Assembly (NCBI RefSeq): GCF_963675165.1
Contig: NC_087378.1
Span: 4,831,205-4,895,204, forward strand
Length of the DNA: 64,000 bases
Direction of reading: 5' to 3'
DNA from: Halichondria panicea
Taxonomy: Eukaryota > Porifera > Demospongiae > Suberitida > Halichondriidae
Shown here: piece by piece, positions 54,221 to 64,000 of the stretch
Numbering within the stretch: position 1 is the first letter of the stretch
How the letters are laid out: the number at the start of each line of letters is the position of its first letter
Notes under the pieces: generated by a model
Told to the model about the DNA's origin: nothing
The model's database searches: none
What the model saw: the letters and a program-made list of their open reading frames with translations, nothing else
Position numbers and translations under genes: made by a program

Positions 54221-54522
54221 GTAAGTACTGGGCTGATGAAATAGTCTTGTACAAGTTGTCATCTTTTATTTGATAAAAATAATTAACAATAATAGGGAAA
54301 TTCCCAGGGAATTTCCCCTCACGTACACAGTACGTTCGGTGAGTTTCTTCAACGTCCGCGCTTGACCTGTTTAAAGCTTCGTAGAGACCCAAATTTTTAC
54401 AGGTAGGTAGCACCTGTAAAAAAAAATTTTTTTGCCCATGTCTTTCATTTCTACTAAATCGGCCTATAGCTTAATTTAATTATTGCCGCGTTAAGGTCTG
54501 TTTTCATTGGCCCTGTCACATT
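54221..54522. repeat. Fragment of the TGTGACAGGGCC TIR family
   Basis: This is a near-identical copy of 8742-9078 with two small deletions, ending in TTTTCATTGGCCCTGTCACA. The left part of the element is missing and has been replaced by the truncated TTAA element. Confidence 0.85.
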
Positions 54523-54790
54523 TTAACAAATTTTTTATTTCAACAAATAATTATAATAATGTCATCTAATTATTATATTTATATCACAGTTGGAAGGGTT
54601 TAATTAATTGAAAGTAATGTTCTGAATATCGGATCTATACGTAGAACTCTTCAGACCACAAGGTTCAGGAATGCCAAAAACAAATTCTTGCAAAAACAAG
54701 CACACATCAAAAATATTTGGGGGGTATGAAAGATGAAATATATAGAATAGGGAAAAACCAGTCTTTCACTTTACACAGTACAAAATCCTC
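54523..54790. other. Short AT-rich interval
   Basis: No gene is recognised. The sequence leads into the 3' exons of the SAM-type gene on the minus strand. Confidence 0.5.
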
Positions 54791-56180
54791 CAAGAACAAG
54801 AAGCGCCATCCTCTGGAATGAATCTTCCAATGTGAGGTCCTTTCACTGATTTCGTTGCTTCGACGTCAGGGTCATCAACCATCTGTAACAATTAGCATCA
54901 GGTACTTCAGTAATTCGTTATATATGACTATACTTACGGCATATTCTTTCAACAACACGCTGAACTCTCCACATTTATCCTTTTTCTTGGGCACAATACA
55001 GAGCAAGTGGAAGAGACACATCATAGCAAGTCTATTTTCCTCAATTGCTAAAATAAAACAGTGGGTAAGATTGATACAATACCTTGTTCAGACATCAAAG
55101 CTTTAATATCTTTGCGTTTTGAGCCCCTGCTGTAAGCACTTCCTTGCCAGTGAAGGTGCGGTAGACATTTTGCTTGATCATAACAAGATCCATTTCTTGC
55201 TCAATCTGCAACAAGAGTATATGTAACCGGCATGGCGTGTGTTTAGTACAGAACTATTTTACCACTGAAGGCATTTTAAAAGCAGGGTACTTGGCTACTT
55301 TAGATGAAACAGAGCCAATATCATGTAAGAGATATTTGCGTCGAGAGTAGTAAGTGCTTTTCATGAGGTCCAATACTACATCTCGCCTCGGTTTTTCTTT
55401 CTCGAACTCTTTATCAAGCGCTTCTTTCTCTGTTGTGATATCAGAGTTATCCACTGAAAGTGGAGGGTAACGATTGGTTATTGCAGCACACTTCGAGGTA
55501 AATCATCATCTTCAGATGATTTGCGCTTCCGACCTTTTTCAACGTTGTACACGCGATCCATCATCTTTTTCTGCCAGGAACCCTACAGCATAAATGCGTG
55601 TGAATTGCCGTGTGAATTGCATATTATTAAGTACCAGTAGCCACTACTTACATGTGGCATGTTTCCGAAGTCACCCATAAATGAGTACTTATCCACCAGC
55701 TTCTTGGCAACACTCTCCACAAAAGCAGATGTAGGTTTTTCAATGTATGAGTACACATGGGTTACTAAGTCTCTTACGATCTCATTTCTAACCTCACAGT
55801 TCAAAGTTTTCTCAAAAATAGCTGACATAATACTCGTATGCTCGTATGGGGTATGGGGAATGCAGAATTCTCGCCTTGAAGAAGATGAAATATCTGAAAA
55901 AGTGGGAGTAGATGAGCGTGAATCGATGCTCCAAGATTGAGAGAGAAGTTAAGGGGTGTTTGTACCGAGTTGGAGTACTGGTATTGGGAATGTCGTCCAC
56001 ATGGGTATCATCCAGGCTAACCTACAATAAATACTTATATAAACACATAATTATGTTACGTTAGAGTAAACTAACCTTGTCAGACGTCATGGAATTTACG
56101 AGGCGAATTATTCTTTTCACTTGTCCATTTGACCTCACATCAGCCTCACTCAACTCCACAAAAGCCGAACCATCAATTAA
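54790..56180 (-). CDS. SAM-domain (SAMD3-like) gene, copy D
   Basis: Reading downward: 56080-56180 encodes the second SAM half (CIDELIDGSAFVELSEADVR with VKRIIRLVN); 55650-55830 the core (VRNEIVRDLVTHVYSYIEKP and AKKLVDKYSFMGDFGNM); 55450-55590 GSWQKKMMDRVYNVEKGRKR with SSEDDDLPRSVL; 55255-55455 KPRRDVVLDLMKSTYYSRRK; 55070-55207 IEQEMDLVMIKQNVYRTFTG; 54940-55050 ENRLAMMCLFHLLCIVPKKK; 54790-54882 MVDDPDVEATKSVKG. Exon order is that of copy 1, and most introns keep GT-AG borders. One frame change occurs near 55460. The C-terminal exon (AVHYVLNM type) is absent. No divergent C2H2-type partner is recognised upstream; 56251-57102 holds none. Confidence 0.65.
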
Positions 56181-57102
56181 CTCATCTATACAATCAGTAT
56201 AATTATAATGAATTATTTTCGGGCACATAATAGTTTCAAGGGCATAAAACTACACGAAGGAGGCAAAGTAGGCAAAGTATTACACTTATTAAAAAATCGT
56301 CTTCTTTTTATCGTTGCTATAGCCAGAGTATAGCTGGCCAGAGCAGATGCCGTACAACAGCTGTGTGTCCGAGTTATAAGTCATAGCTAGTATACGTGAG
56401 CAAAAAACTAGTGATCGAGATGTCCAAAAATTGATAATTGGTTATGAGTTTCCCTTTTATAAGTATGCCAGTGAATACACAACAATGCGTTGATATAATT
56501 ATAATGCATGGATAGCCACTATAATTCATTTAGATACCAACCTTCAAATATGTCGCAGACAGACAATGGAAGCCCATTTTCACTGAGCCAGTTAGAGATA
56601 TGCCAATCTTTAAAAGGCTTTTCAGCTGTGCTTGTGTCCCTATCCTTGTATCCCTATCCATATTCAAAGAAGAAAAAGCACATGGTCAATCTAAATCACG
56701 TGACCACATTCTAGGGTTAGATTCGAGGCTGAACCGCATGAATAAATAAGAAGCATGCAAGGTTCGAACCCAGCACCTCTGTCTTGTGAATCAACAGTAC
56801 AACACTATGTCAAGCTATGTCAAGCTTTCTCAACTGCCCCCTATGCAACTTTATTTCTCCTAATAGAAATCTTTGGCTTAGTCACATACGTGGTGTCCAC
56901 AGCAATGACGATGATTTTAGTATGGCATGTGGAATTAGTGAATGCACTGCTACCTATTCCAAATGCTCATCATTTATATCTCATGTGTATTGAAAACACA
57001 GAGATGTTTTGTCTGTCCCCGATAAAGTTGAGCATTCTACCTGTTCAAGTGAACACACTGACTCCGTAGTCTTCGAAAGATCAGTGGATATGGAGCATAC
57101 AA
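56181..57102. other. Interval without a recognised gene
   Basis: No family motif could be recognised on either strand. Several ORFs of 60-100 codons are present but none resembles a known protein. The Gypsy fragment begins at about 57103. Confidence 0.45.
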
Positions 57103-58152
57103 TCAGCCAACAGATGCGTTATTACAACAGAAGAAATCTAAAAGAGGTTCATGGTCTTGCCAGTACGGCAATTCGTTCCCCGGATAGGTGAGAAGCTTGT
57201 CTTTCACCTTAGTGATACACGTTTCTTCGCTAATGAGCGAGACAGATGCTCCTGTATCGACTTCCATCTGGACATCAGTCCCATTCAATGAAATCTCCAC
57301 TAATATTGGGTCTGTACTTCCTCCACCAACACTGTGTAAATAATATTCGTCACCACTTCCTCATTGTCAATTAAAACTGTTTTTGCGCTTTCCTCAACAT
57401 TGTCTTTTCTTTTTCGACAAACCGAGGCAAGGTGCCCCCCCCTTCTTGTGACAGAAATGGCACTCATAGTCTTTAAACTTGCACTGAGCTGCTGAGTGCT
57501 TGCCTCCACATCGGTAACAAGTCTTCTCGAATGCCCTTTCTTGTGGTCTCCGGCCTCGTCGAGGATGCTGCTGTACCTTGTACACTGGCTTCTCGTCTCC
57601 TTCTGAAATAGGTTTATCCTTTACTTGTAGCCGCTTGGAGTCATTCTCTGCTGTCTCTGTAGCTTGGGCTGTAGCCTTTGTTGCACTCGTTTGCTGCGTA
57701 TGCCATACACAATTCTATCTCGAAGCATATCTCAATACGGCACCATAATCACAATACTCAGCAAATTTTCGCAAAGCCGTCACAAAGCTAACCACAGATT
57801 CTCCTTCATTTTAACACAAGGTGTTAAACTCGAAGCGTTTGATGATAGGCGATGGTTTCGGTTGAAAATGGTTTTTCACTGTCTCTACCAACTCCGCAAA
57901 GGTGAGCTCTCTTGGAGTCCCAGGGAGAGCTAGTGTCTTGATCAACCGATAAGTTGCAGGTCCTACACAGTGCAGTAGAATAGCTCGTTCGTTTGTGATG
58001 TCATTGGCTATGAAATAGTTCTCCAGTCTTTCTGCACACTCTACCCACTCTTCCTGGGCACTATCGAAGGGTGCTACGGCCCCATGTAGTCCAGTTGTTG
58101 CCGGAGGACCTTCGTCGCCAGACATCCTCGTTGATCCTCGTCGCCACTTGTT
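57103..58152 (-). pseudogene. Gypsy-type gag and protease fragment (element B)
   Basis: Directly below the LTR is a primer-binding-site-like GTGGCGACGAGGATCAACG, then ATG 58125 with MSGDEGPPATTGLHGAVAPF and a gag domain (WVECAERLENYFIANDITNE, PGTPRELTFAELVETVKNHF). After a stop at about 57811 come two CCHC knuckles (CYRCGGKHSAAQC; CHFCHKKG with a frame slip in an eight-C run at 57437), then the aspartic protease MEVDTGASVSLISEETC (57230s). The fragment stops at 57103, before RT. Family role: gag packages the RNA and protease matures the polyprotein of an LTR retrotransposon. Confidence 0.8.
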
Positions 58153-58359
58153 ATGTAGTTGCTAGGTTTAGCTACACTATTGCTGTGCACACGGCTATCT
58201 TTATTGTCTTGGTTTAATAAAAGATCATATAATTATTAGACTCAGGTGATTACAAAACATTGCATAATAAGTTGAACAATACAGCCGGCTGCGCAGAGCG
58301 CAATGCCCAACCGGATATGACTATTAGGTAAATACCAGGTTAGGAATCAGTCACTAACA
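58153..58359 (-). repeat. LTR of Gypsy element B, 207 bp
   Basis: It is bounded by TG and CA in the plus orientation (TGTAGTTGCTAGG to AGTCACTAACA) and lies against the primer-binding site of the gag fragment. A second LTR is not in the window, so the element is incomplete. Its outer edge meets the integrase region of element A. Confidence 0.75.
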
Positions 58360-59826
58360 TCTCTGTCAATGCAAACATCGTTCGAAAATGTTCCATCGGA
58401 TGTGGCATTCTTTACTACCTTTACCTCTATCCACTTAGAGTGTGAGTATCAACAGCATGTGTCCTTAAATCGGACCAGCGTAATCAGCATGAATCCTAAC
58501 CCAGGGTCGTTGCGGCCAATCCCAAGGTTGTATAGGTGTGGGGGCCTCGTTCTCTGGCAATTCTCGCATAGTTTCACTCGTTCTTCTAGGTCATTGTCTT
58601 GCTAACTCCTGTTCATGTAACTGTTGCGTGATCTGTTGAAGCGGTATTATCACACGACTTCCTCTCAACAAACATCAATCTTGGATGCTCAATCTTGGAT
58701 GCTCAGTTCCAGGTTGTGTTGTTGGTATGGCTTCCATGCAGGGTCTTGTGTATCTTCCCAACCGGTTTGTACCTTGTATCATACTTTAGAGTCTTTGTCT
58801 TCTGTCCATTGCTTCAGCTGTTTAGGTTGTGTACGGGACTTGTGGAACGGGAACATTTTCTGGAGAATTGGGTAGCGGCAATCGGCTAGGTTGCAATGCT
58901 GTGGTCCAGGCTTGTATGACTTGTTCCTGATGCTCAGATCCATGGTGTGTTCTTCTGCAACAACTTGTGCAGGGGGCCAGATTGTGAGAATGGTTAGGCA
59001 AAAATTTGTTGTAGTAGTTCAACATTCCTAGGAATGATTTCAGCTGACTCACAAGCATCCCCGTCCATGGGTTGTAAACCATCCTTGGAGATACGATGAC
59101 CCACTGATGGTAGCATAAATGGCCCTCTTTAGACGGGCACCTGGATGTTTGTCCAACGTCTCCAAGTGTTGCTCTCTTGTGATTAGTATGTCGTCCAAAT
59201 ACACGCAAGTGTTTGGAATGCCTTGTAACACGGTCCTCATTGTGCGTTGGAATATAGCTGGTGCTGCTGCTACTCCGAAAGGTAGGCGAGCGTACTGGAA
59301 CAACCCTTTCGTGGTGTTTATTGTGGTGTATTTCTTGGCGAGTGGGACTTGCATGGGCATACGCATCCTTCAAATCCAGTTTAAGTGAACTTTCGCCAGA
59401 GAGTCTTCAATCCTTGGGATCGGATACACATCGGTCTTTGCCACTGGTTTACTGTGAGCTTATAGTCACCACACAAGCGTCCATTTGGTTTTACCACTGG
59501 AGTGGCGTGAGCTACCGGTTCAATGACACCCTGACTTTGTAGGCGGTCAATCTCGGCTTCTACCCGAGCTCTAAGCAACAGGTCTGGCCTTGGGTTCCAC
59601 TGTTGATTCAACCTCAAAATGGGCAGTGTACTGTCCCAACTTGCTGTCAAACAACCTCGCGTGTTTCGAAACCACGATCTCACAAAGTTCATCATCCGAC
59701 ACTAGTTTAGCTCGTACCAGTCCAGCCTAATGTGTTTGAGCCAATCTCTTCCCAACAACAACGGTCCTGAGCCCATGACTACTACTAGGTTCAAGTTGCA
59801 ATTTTGATCTTTTGTATTGAACTTTG
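58360..59826 (-). pseudogene. Gypsy-type pol fragment (element A): protease end, RT, integrase relic
   Basis: From high to low: GPLLLGRDWLKHIRLDWYEL (59740s, end of protease), [20 protein letters not shown] and [15 protein letters not shown] (59480-59560), RT palm TTKGLFQYARLPFGVAAAPA (59290s), active site VYLDDILITREQHLE (59190s), FLGMLNYYNKFLPNHSHNLA (59000s). A degraded integrase remnant is visible near 58375-58600 (CQRTRPPHLYN; SKWIEVKVVKNATSDGTF). Many frameshifts break it. The upstream part of the protease is at 63836-64000, displaced by the copia insertion. Confidence 0.8.
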
Positions 59827-60052
59827 TGTTAGCAGATTCAGCAGATTGAATAGTTCTTAGTAACAACAATAGAGACAATAAGGATAGGCACAAAAAGAAT
59901 AGCACTTTACTGACAGTCACAAGAGTAGCTAGCACATAGTATTACATCACAAACTAATTCTATACACAAATATAGAACTACTATAAATAGACATTACATA
60001 AAGCATAAAGCTGTTCAGTCAATACCACCTGATTAATTAATCTACTTCAACA
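59827..60052 (-). repeat. Copia 3' LTR
   Basis: 226 bp, plus-orientation ends TGTTAGCAGATT and TCTACTTCAACA. It contains a doubled AGCAGATTC/AGCAGATTG at its start and the CATAAAGCATAAAGC motif. It is nearly identical to 63610-63835. Confidence 0.95.
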
Positions 60053-62876
60053 CTCCCACTTAATTGGCTGGTACGCAACACTTCAAATCGACCTTTGTGA
60101 AGTGGTTTCGTAAAGTGATCGGCAATCATCACATCCATTGGACAGTACTTCAATTCGATACTGTCTTCACTGAGAGCTTCTCGTATGTAGTGATAGCGGA
60201 CATCAATGTGTTTCGTCCTTGAACTTGACACAGGATTCTTGGCAATACATATAGCACCTTGATTATCTTCCATTAGAACTGTAGGACGATCCTGTGGCAC
60301 TCCGAGATCATTTAGAAGCCTTCTAATCCAAACAGCCTCCTGTGTTGCTGAACTGAGAGCACAACATACTCTGCTTCGGCTGTTGACAGGGCCCTGCTTC
60401 TTGCTCAGCCAACTGACTGGTCCACCGCTAAAGAGAAATAAGTTTCCTGTTGTGGAGTGGCGGTCATCTGGGTCACCAGCATAGTCAGCATCTGAATAAC
60501 CAATAAGTCGACCATCTTCAGACTTCTCGTATCTCAGCCTAATATCAATGCTTCCTTTGAGGTAACGCATAATTCGTTTCACTGCGGTGAGGTGAGCTTC
60601 AGTAGGGTTTGAACTGTACCTTGCTGCAACACCAACTGCTTGAGATATGTCCGGTCTTGTCGCAACGGCAAGGTACAATAGACTTCCGACCATAGATTTA
60701 TACAATACTGGATCAACAGGTTTGCTGACTTTGTCATCCTTGCACAATGTGACATTGGGGGTCAGCTGGGGTTGAAACTGGTTTCACATTTGAGAGTTTA
60801 TATCGTTCGAGCATCTTCTGGATGTACTGCTTCTGGTGCATTTCGACAGTACCCTTCACTTGATCGTGAGTGATGTTGATTCCTAGGCAGTAGTGGAGTT
60901 CCCCCATGTCTTTCATTTTCAATCGTGATTGCAACAATTGTTTAAGCTCCTGCATGTCTTCAGTAGTCTTAGTGGCAATAATGAGGTCGTCCACGTACAC
61001 TGCAACGATACTAAGAGAGTTCTCATTTCTCACATAGATGCAGGGATCTGCTGCACTTTGGGTGAATCCAATCGATTTCATGAACTCGGTGAGAACCTTG
61101 TTCCAGCATCTGGGCGATTGCTTTAAGCCATACAATGACTTTTTCAGCTTACAGACAAGTTTTTCCTTTCCTTTCTGAACGTAGCCATCCGGTTGTTCCA
61201 TGTAGATTGTCTCATCTAGATCACCGTTTAGGAAGGCTGTAACTACATCCATCTGGTGTAGTACAAGGCTGTGTTGAGCGAGTAGTACTCTAATAGATTG
61301 AAACTTGACCACTGGGGAAAATGTTTCGCTGTAATCAATGCCAGGTTTCTGAGCGTAACCCTTGGCTACAAAACGAGCTTTAAATCGTTTAACTGTTCCA
61401 TCGCTCGTGTGCTTCACCTTGAACACCCATCGACTTCCAATGGCTTGTCTACCACTCGGCAAGGGAACAAGTTCCCATGTATTGTTCTCAAGGAGAGAGA
61501 GATACTCGGAATCTGCCGCATTCTTCCATTCAGCAGAGACGTCACTGTCCAGTGCTTCTTTCATGCTCTGAGGCTCTGTTATGCATATGCAATACAGGCT
61601 ACATGCTGCATACTTACAGTAGCTACATACTCATCACAACCATACCGCACTGGGGGGTGTCTTGATCGTTCAGATCGTCTGGTCCCTCTTTCTGGTTCCT
61701 GCGGTTCTGGATCATGCTCACTCGTCTCCGTTTGAATTTCAATTGACTCAGGAAGTATAGTGGCTTTCTTAGCAAGACCAAAATCTTGTTCGTTAAACAC
61801 AACATCTCTACGTGTGTGTACACTGTTAACGTTTGTTCATCGATTAGTCTATATCCCTTCAATTGACTTGAGTAACCCACAAAGCGAAGCTTCACGGCTT
61901 TACTATCGAGTTTCCGTTCCGCCTTTGAGAGTCTGGCACATGTGCGTATGCCATGCAACCGAAAACCTTAAGTTTAGAAAGGTCAGGTTTTGTTTCACTC
62001 CAAGCTTCAAGTGGTGTTTTGCTTTCTTGTAAAGCGGTACGGTTTGGCTGCACAGTCCACAGCTTCAGCCCAATACTTGTCAGGGAGACTGGCATGAGCC
62101 ATCATCGAGCGAGTTGATTCCATCAGTGTCCGGTTCATCCTCTCAGCTACGCCATTTTGCTGAGGAGAGTAAGGTACTGTGAGTTCGTGACGTATGCCCT
62201 TCGACTTTAGGTAACTGTTGAATTCCTTCGATAGATACTCGCCCCCATTGTCACTACGCAATGTTCCGATCCGTAGGCTGCAGTCGTTGAACACACGAGC
62301 CTCATACTCCTTGAACTTGTCAGGGACTTCAGACTTACTATTGAGGAAATATACAGCACAGCACCTTGTATAGTCGTCAATAAACGTAACGAAGTATTTA
62401 CTTCCACCTATAGAGTCAGTAGTCATCGGCCCACAAACGTCACTGTGCACAATCTCAAGTCTTCGTTTCGATCTGATTTCTCCCACTGGTTTAAACGGGT
62501 CTCTTTTCATTTTCCCCGCAATACACCCTTCACAGAATGACAGTTTCATTTGTTGCATAGAGTTCATACCGATCGCTACTTCACCGTTCGCTAGTTTCTT
62601 GACAGATTGCCGAAAATGCCATAAATCAAGGTCGTTGTCCTTGACAGCGTTAGCAGCACCTGCAATCGTTTCGGGTTTAGCAGCACCTGCACTCGTCTCA
62701 GGCTTGATGACTTTACAATCAAGCTTGTACATCTGATTCTCCAGTGTCCCCATTCCACAGAGCTTCTGGTCTCGATCACGTATCCAACAACGAGATCTTC
62801 CAAACTTTACAAAGTTACCTTTGAATGCAGCTGCTCTCACCGAGAAAAGGTTACACGACGGTCGGTTCCGGTTCAC
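60037..62876 (-). pseudogene. Copia pol: integrase, reverse transcriptase, RNase H
   Basis: Integrase (62876-62007): zinc-binding remnant with CEGCIAGK, catalytic core with DVCGPMTTDSIGGSKYFVTF, RSDNGGEYLSKEF and PYSPQQNGVAERMNRTLM. A frame shift at about 62040 leads to WSETKPDLSKLKVFGCMAYA, then a linker (61579-61800). RT (61564-60734): GSRWVFKVKHTSDGTVKRFK, QMDVVTAFLNGDLDETIYME, SLYGLKQSPRCWNK and active site AVYVDDLIIATK. RNase H (60747-60037): MVGSLLYLAVATRPDIS, GYSDADYAGDPDDRHSTTG, MEDNQGAICIAKNP and ADHFTKPLHKGRFEVL. Around 60350-60400 the RNase H frame slips out and back, so its usual ALSTAEAEY-type motif is scrambled. It copies the element's RNA and integrates the cDNA; this copy cannot do so as read. 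Confidence 0.92.
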
Positions 62877-62899
62877 TTGGGTCTACTTGACCTTTATCT

Positions 62900-63586
62900 G
62901 CCTGGTGTGAAGATCGCTTCTGGTTAGGGCAGTCTCGTCAAAGGTGTCCAGGCTTCTGACAGCCATAGCAAATAAGTTTTCGATATTGTTTCTTGTGCTC
63001 TCCCACTAGCGCTGAGTCATATTTCTGCACACCTGAGCGTCGACGTTCTCGCATCTTCTGCTCCTCGTTCACAAGGGCTTGCTGTACGTACTTCAGCGTC
63101 AGTCCTTCGTCCACTCGAGCTTCCAGAGCAGTTACGAGTGTAGAGAAGCTAGACTGCCAAGCAAAGTGACCACCTGATCATCTTCATCGACTAGAGAACC
63201 TAGTGCCGCCAACTGGTCAGAGAGTTCCTTCATACCCTTCAGATGCTTCTCGACGCTGGTTCCCTCCATTCTGAAGAATCGTTTCTTGAGGAATATTTTG
63301 TTCGCCAGTGTATTTCGATCAAAATGGCTGCTTAGAGCATCCCACGCATCCTTGGGTTGAACACAGGAGGTAACCAGGTACAGTTGGGAAGTACCAATCG
63401 CTAGAGCCAGTGTAGAAAATGCCTTTTGACACTTCTTCTCAAAGTTTGTCCAAGTTCCGCTCCTTCGGCGAGCGTTTCTGATCCGTCTACCACTGTCCAA
63501 AGCTCCTTGGCTAGCTTCATTTGGAATTTCCAGGTGACCCAGTTTGATCCATTGAGTTTTTCAATCGTCCACTTCTCTTCAGCCAT
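62900..63586 (-). pseudogene. Copia gag with zinc knuckle
   Basis: ATG at 63586 gives MAEEKWTIEKLNGSNWVTWK and FQMKLAKELWTVVDGSETLA, the UBN2/gag N-terminus of copia elements; after a frameshift near 63450-63480 it continues FEKKCQKAFSTLALAIGTSQ, AWDALSSHFDRNTLANKIFL and LKGMKELSDQLAALGSLVD. A CCHC knuckle CYGCQKPGHL is followed by a stop and RDCPNQ (62935-62980). The stop inside the knuckle and the frameshift disable it. Confidence 0.85.
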
Positions 63587-63609
63587 GTTAGTTCTCTGGG
63601 CCCATAACC

Positions 63610-63835
63610 TGTTAGCAGATTCAGCAGATTGAATGGTTCTTAGTAACAACAATAGAGACAATAAGGATAGGCACAAAAAGAATAGCACTTTACTGACAGT
63701 CACAAGAGTAGCTAGCACATGGTATTACATCACAAACTAATTCTATACACAAATATAGAACTACTATAAATAGACATTACATAAAGCATAAAGCTGTTCA
63801 GTCAATACCACCTGATTCATTAATCTACTTCAACA
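63610..63835 (-). repeat. Copia 5' LTR
   Basis: 226 bp, same ends as the 3' LTR at 59827-60052 and differing at about three bases. It is followed outward by the target duplication CTTTG. Confidence 0.95.
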
Positions 63836-64000
63836 CTTTGACCTCTAGGATTCCTTTCACAACGATAACTGAGCCTGGATACGTCTTCAGCTTTACCTTG
63901 GACTCTTGGAGGGTAGGTCTGCCATCCATAGTGTACGGTAAGTTTCCTCAGCGATAATGATGCTCCTGTGTCTACTTGCATTGGTTCCATTTACCGTTGT
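63836..64000 (-). pseudogene. Gypsy element A protease, upstream part
   Basis: The minus strand reads MQVDTGASLSL (about 63970) and VKLKTYPGSVIVVKGILEVK (63845-63905), the aspartic-protease D-T-G region that continues at 59826 in QNCNLNLVVVMGSGPLLLGR. It runs off the window edge, so gag of this element lies beyond 64000. Confidence 0.75.

Larger units (their letters stand above)
59827..63835 (-). mobile_element. Copia-type LTR retrotransposon, full length, 4.0 kb
   Basis: Both LTRs are 226 bp with TG and CA ends and differ at about three positions, and the element is flanked by a perfect 5-bp target duplication CTTTG (59822-59826 and 63836-63840). On the minus strand the primer-binding-site candidate GGTTATGGGCCCAGAG follows the 5' LTR and a polypurine tract AAGTGGGAG precedes the 3' LTR. 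Order is gag, integrase, RT, RNase H, as in Ty1/copia. It sits within the protease region of Gypsy element A, so it is the younger insertion, yet its ORF already has stops and frameshifts. Confidence 0.95.

Noticed and set aside
61298-61735. 145-aa plus-strand ORF
   Set aside because: It is antisense to the copia RT region, which has the clear YVDD motif on minus.
1-64000. tRNA genes
   Set aside because: I scanned for B-box-like GGTTCGAATCC motifs. One near 56760 (GGTTCGAACCC) lacks a convincing cloverleaf around it, so none is reported.

Overview
This is a eukaryotic, intron-containing, AT-rich window made almost entirely of transposable elements and relics. Exons are short, introns of roughly 50-200 bp have GT-AG borders, and the protein families recognised (Helitron replicase, piggyBac, copia, Gypsy, R2-type LINE, SAM-domain and C2H2 multi-exon families) suggest an early-branching animal; a demosponge is my best guess from recall of similar proteins. 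I see no bacterial operons, CRISPR array, tRNA or intact rRNA gene.

Layout. 0-1.4 kb: broken Helitron replicase N-terminus (- strand). 3.1-10.8 kb: a SAM-domain gene (-) head-to-head with a C2H2-type gene (+), split by a 1.36-kb repeat and two terminal-inverted-repeat (TIR) elements. 11.1-14.05 kb: two non-autonomous TTAA-flanked elements sharing one TTAA, the first carrying a nested inverted copy of the 1.36-kb repeat. 16.4-21.5 kb: three more TTAA elements of three families. 21.7-22.25 kb: decayed 5.8S/ITS/18S-tail rDNA (-). 23.3-24.9 kb: another head-to-head gene pair. 26.3-34.6 kb: an R2-type non-LTR retrotransposon (-) interrupted by a 4.97-kb TA-flanked CACTA-like insertion that carries SAM-gene pieces, a 40-bp perfect palindrome and a 1.2-kb foldback. 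34.6-36.25 kb: 18S pseudogene (-), itself hit by a TTAA element. 39.2-42.8 kb: a further SAM (-) / C2H2 (+) head-to-head pair. 43.3-44.0 kb: an uninterrupted PARP-like ORF. 45.4-47.0 kb: piggyBac transposase (-). 50.4-54.2 kb: a diverged second copy of the R2/18S/TTAA-element block. 54.8-56.2 kb: another SAM gene (-). 57.1-64 kb: Gypsy fragments with a full-length, LTR-bounded copia nested inside.

The most interesting points are (1) the recurrent divergent two-gene arrangement, which may be an undescribed two-component mobile element; (2) an R2-type element abutting 18S rDNA near its 3' end, recalling 18S-specific R8; (3) a window-wide signature of 9-37 bp tandem micro-duplications that break reading frames and are lacking at the same positions in the sister copies; and (4) three TTAA-element families beside a single piggyBac transposase. 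Most coding features are pseudogenes; exon borders are approximate and all family names come from motif recognition, not database search.
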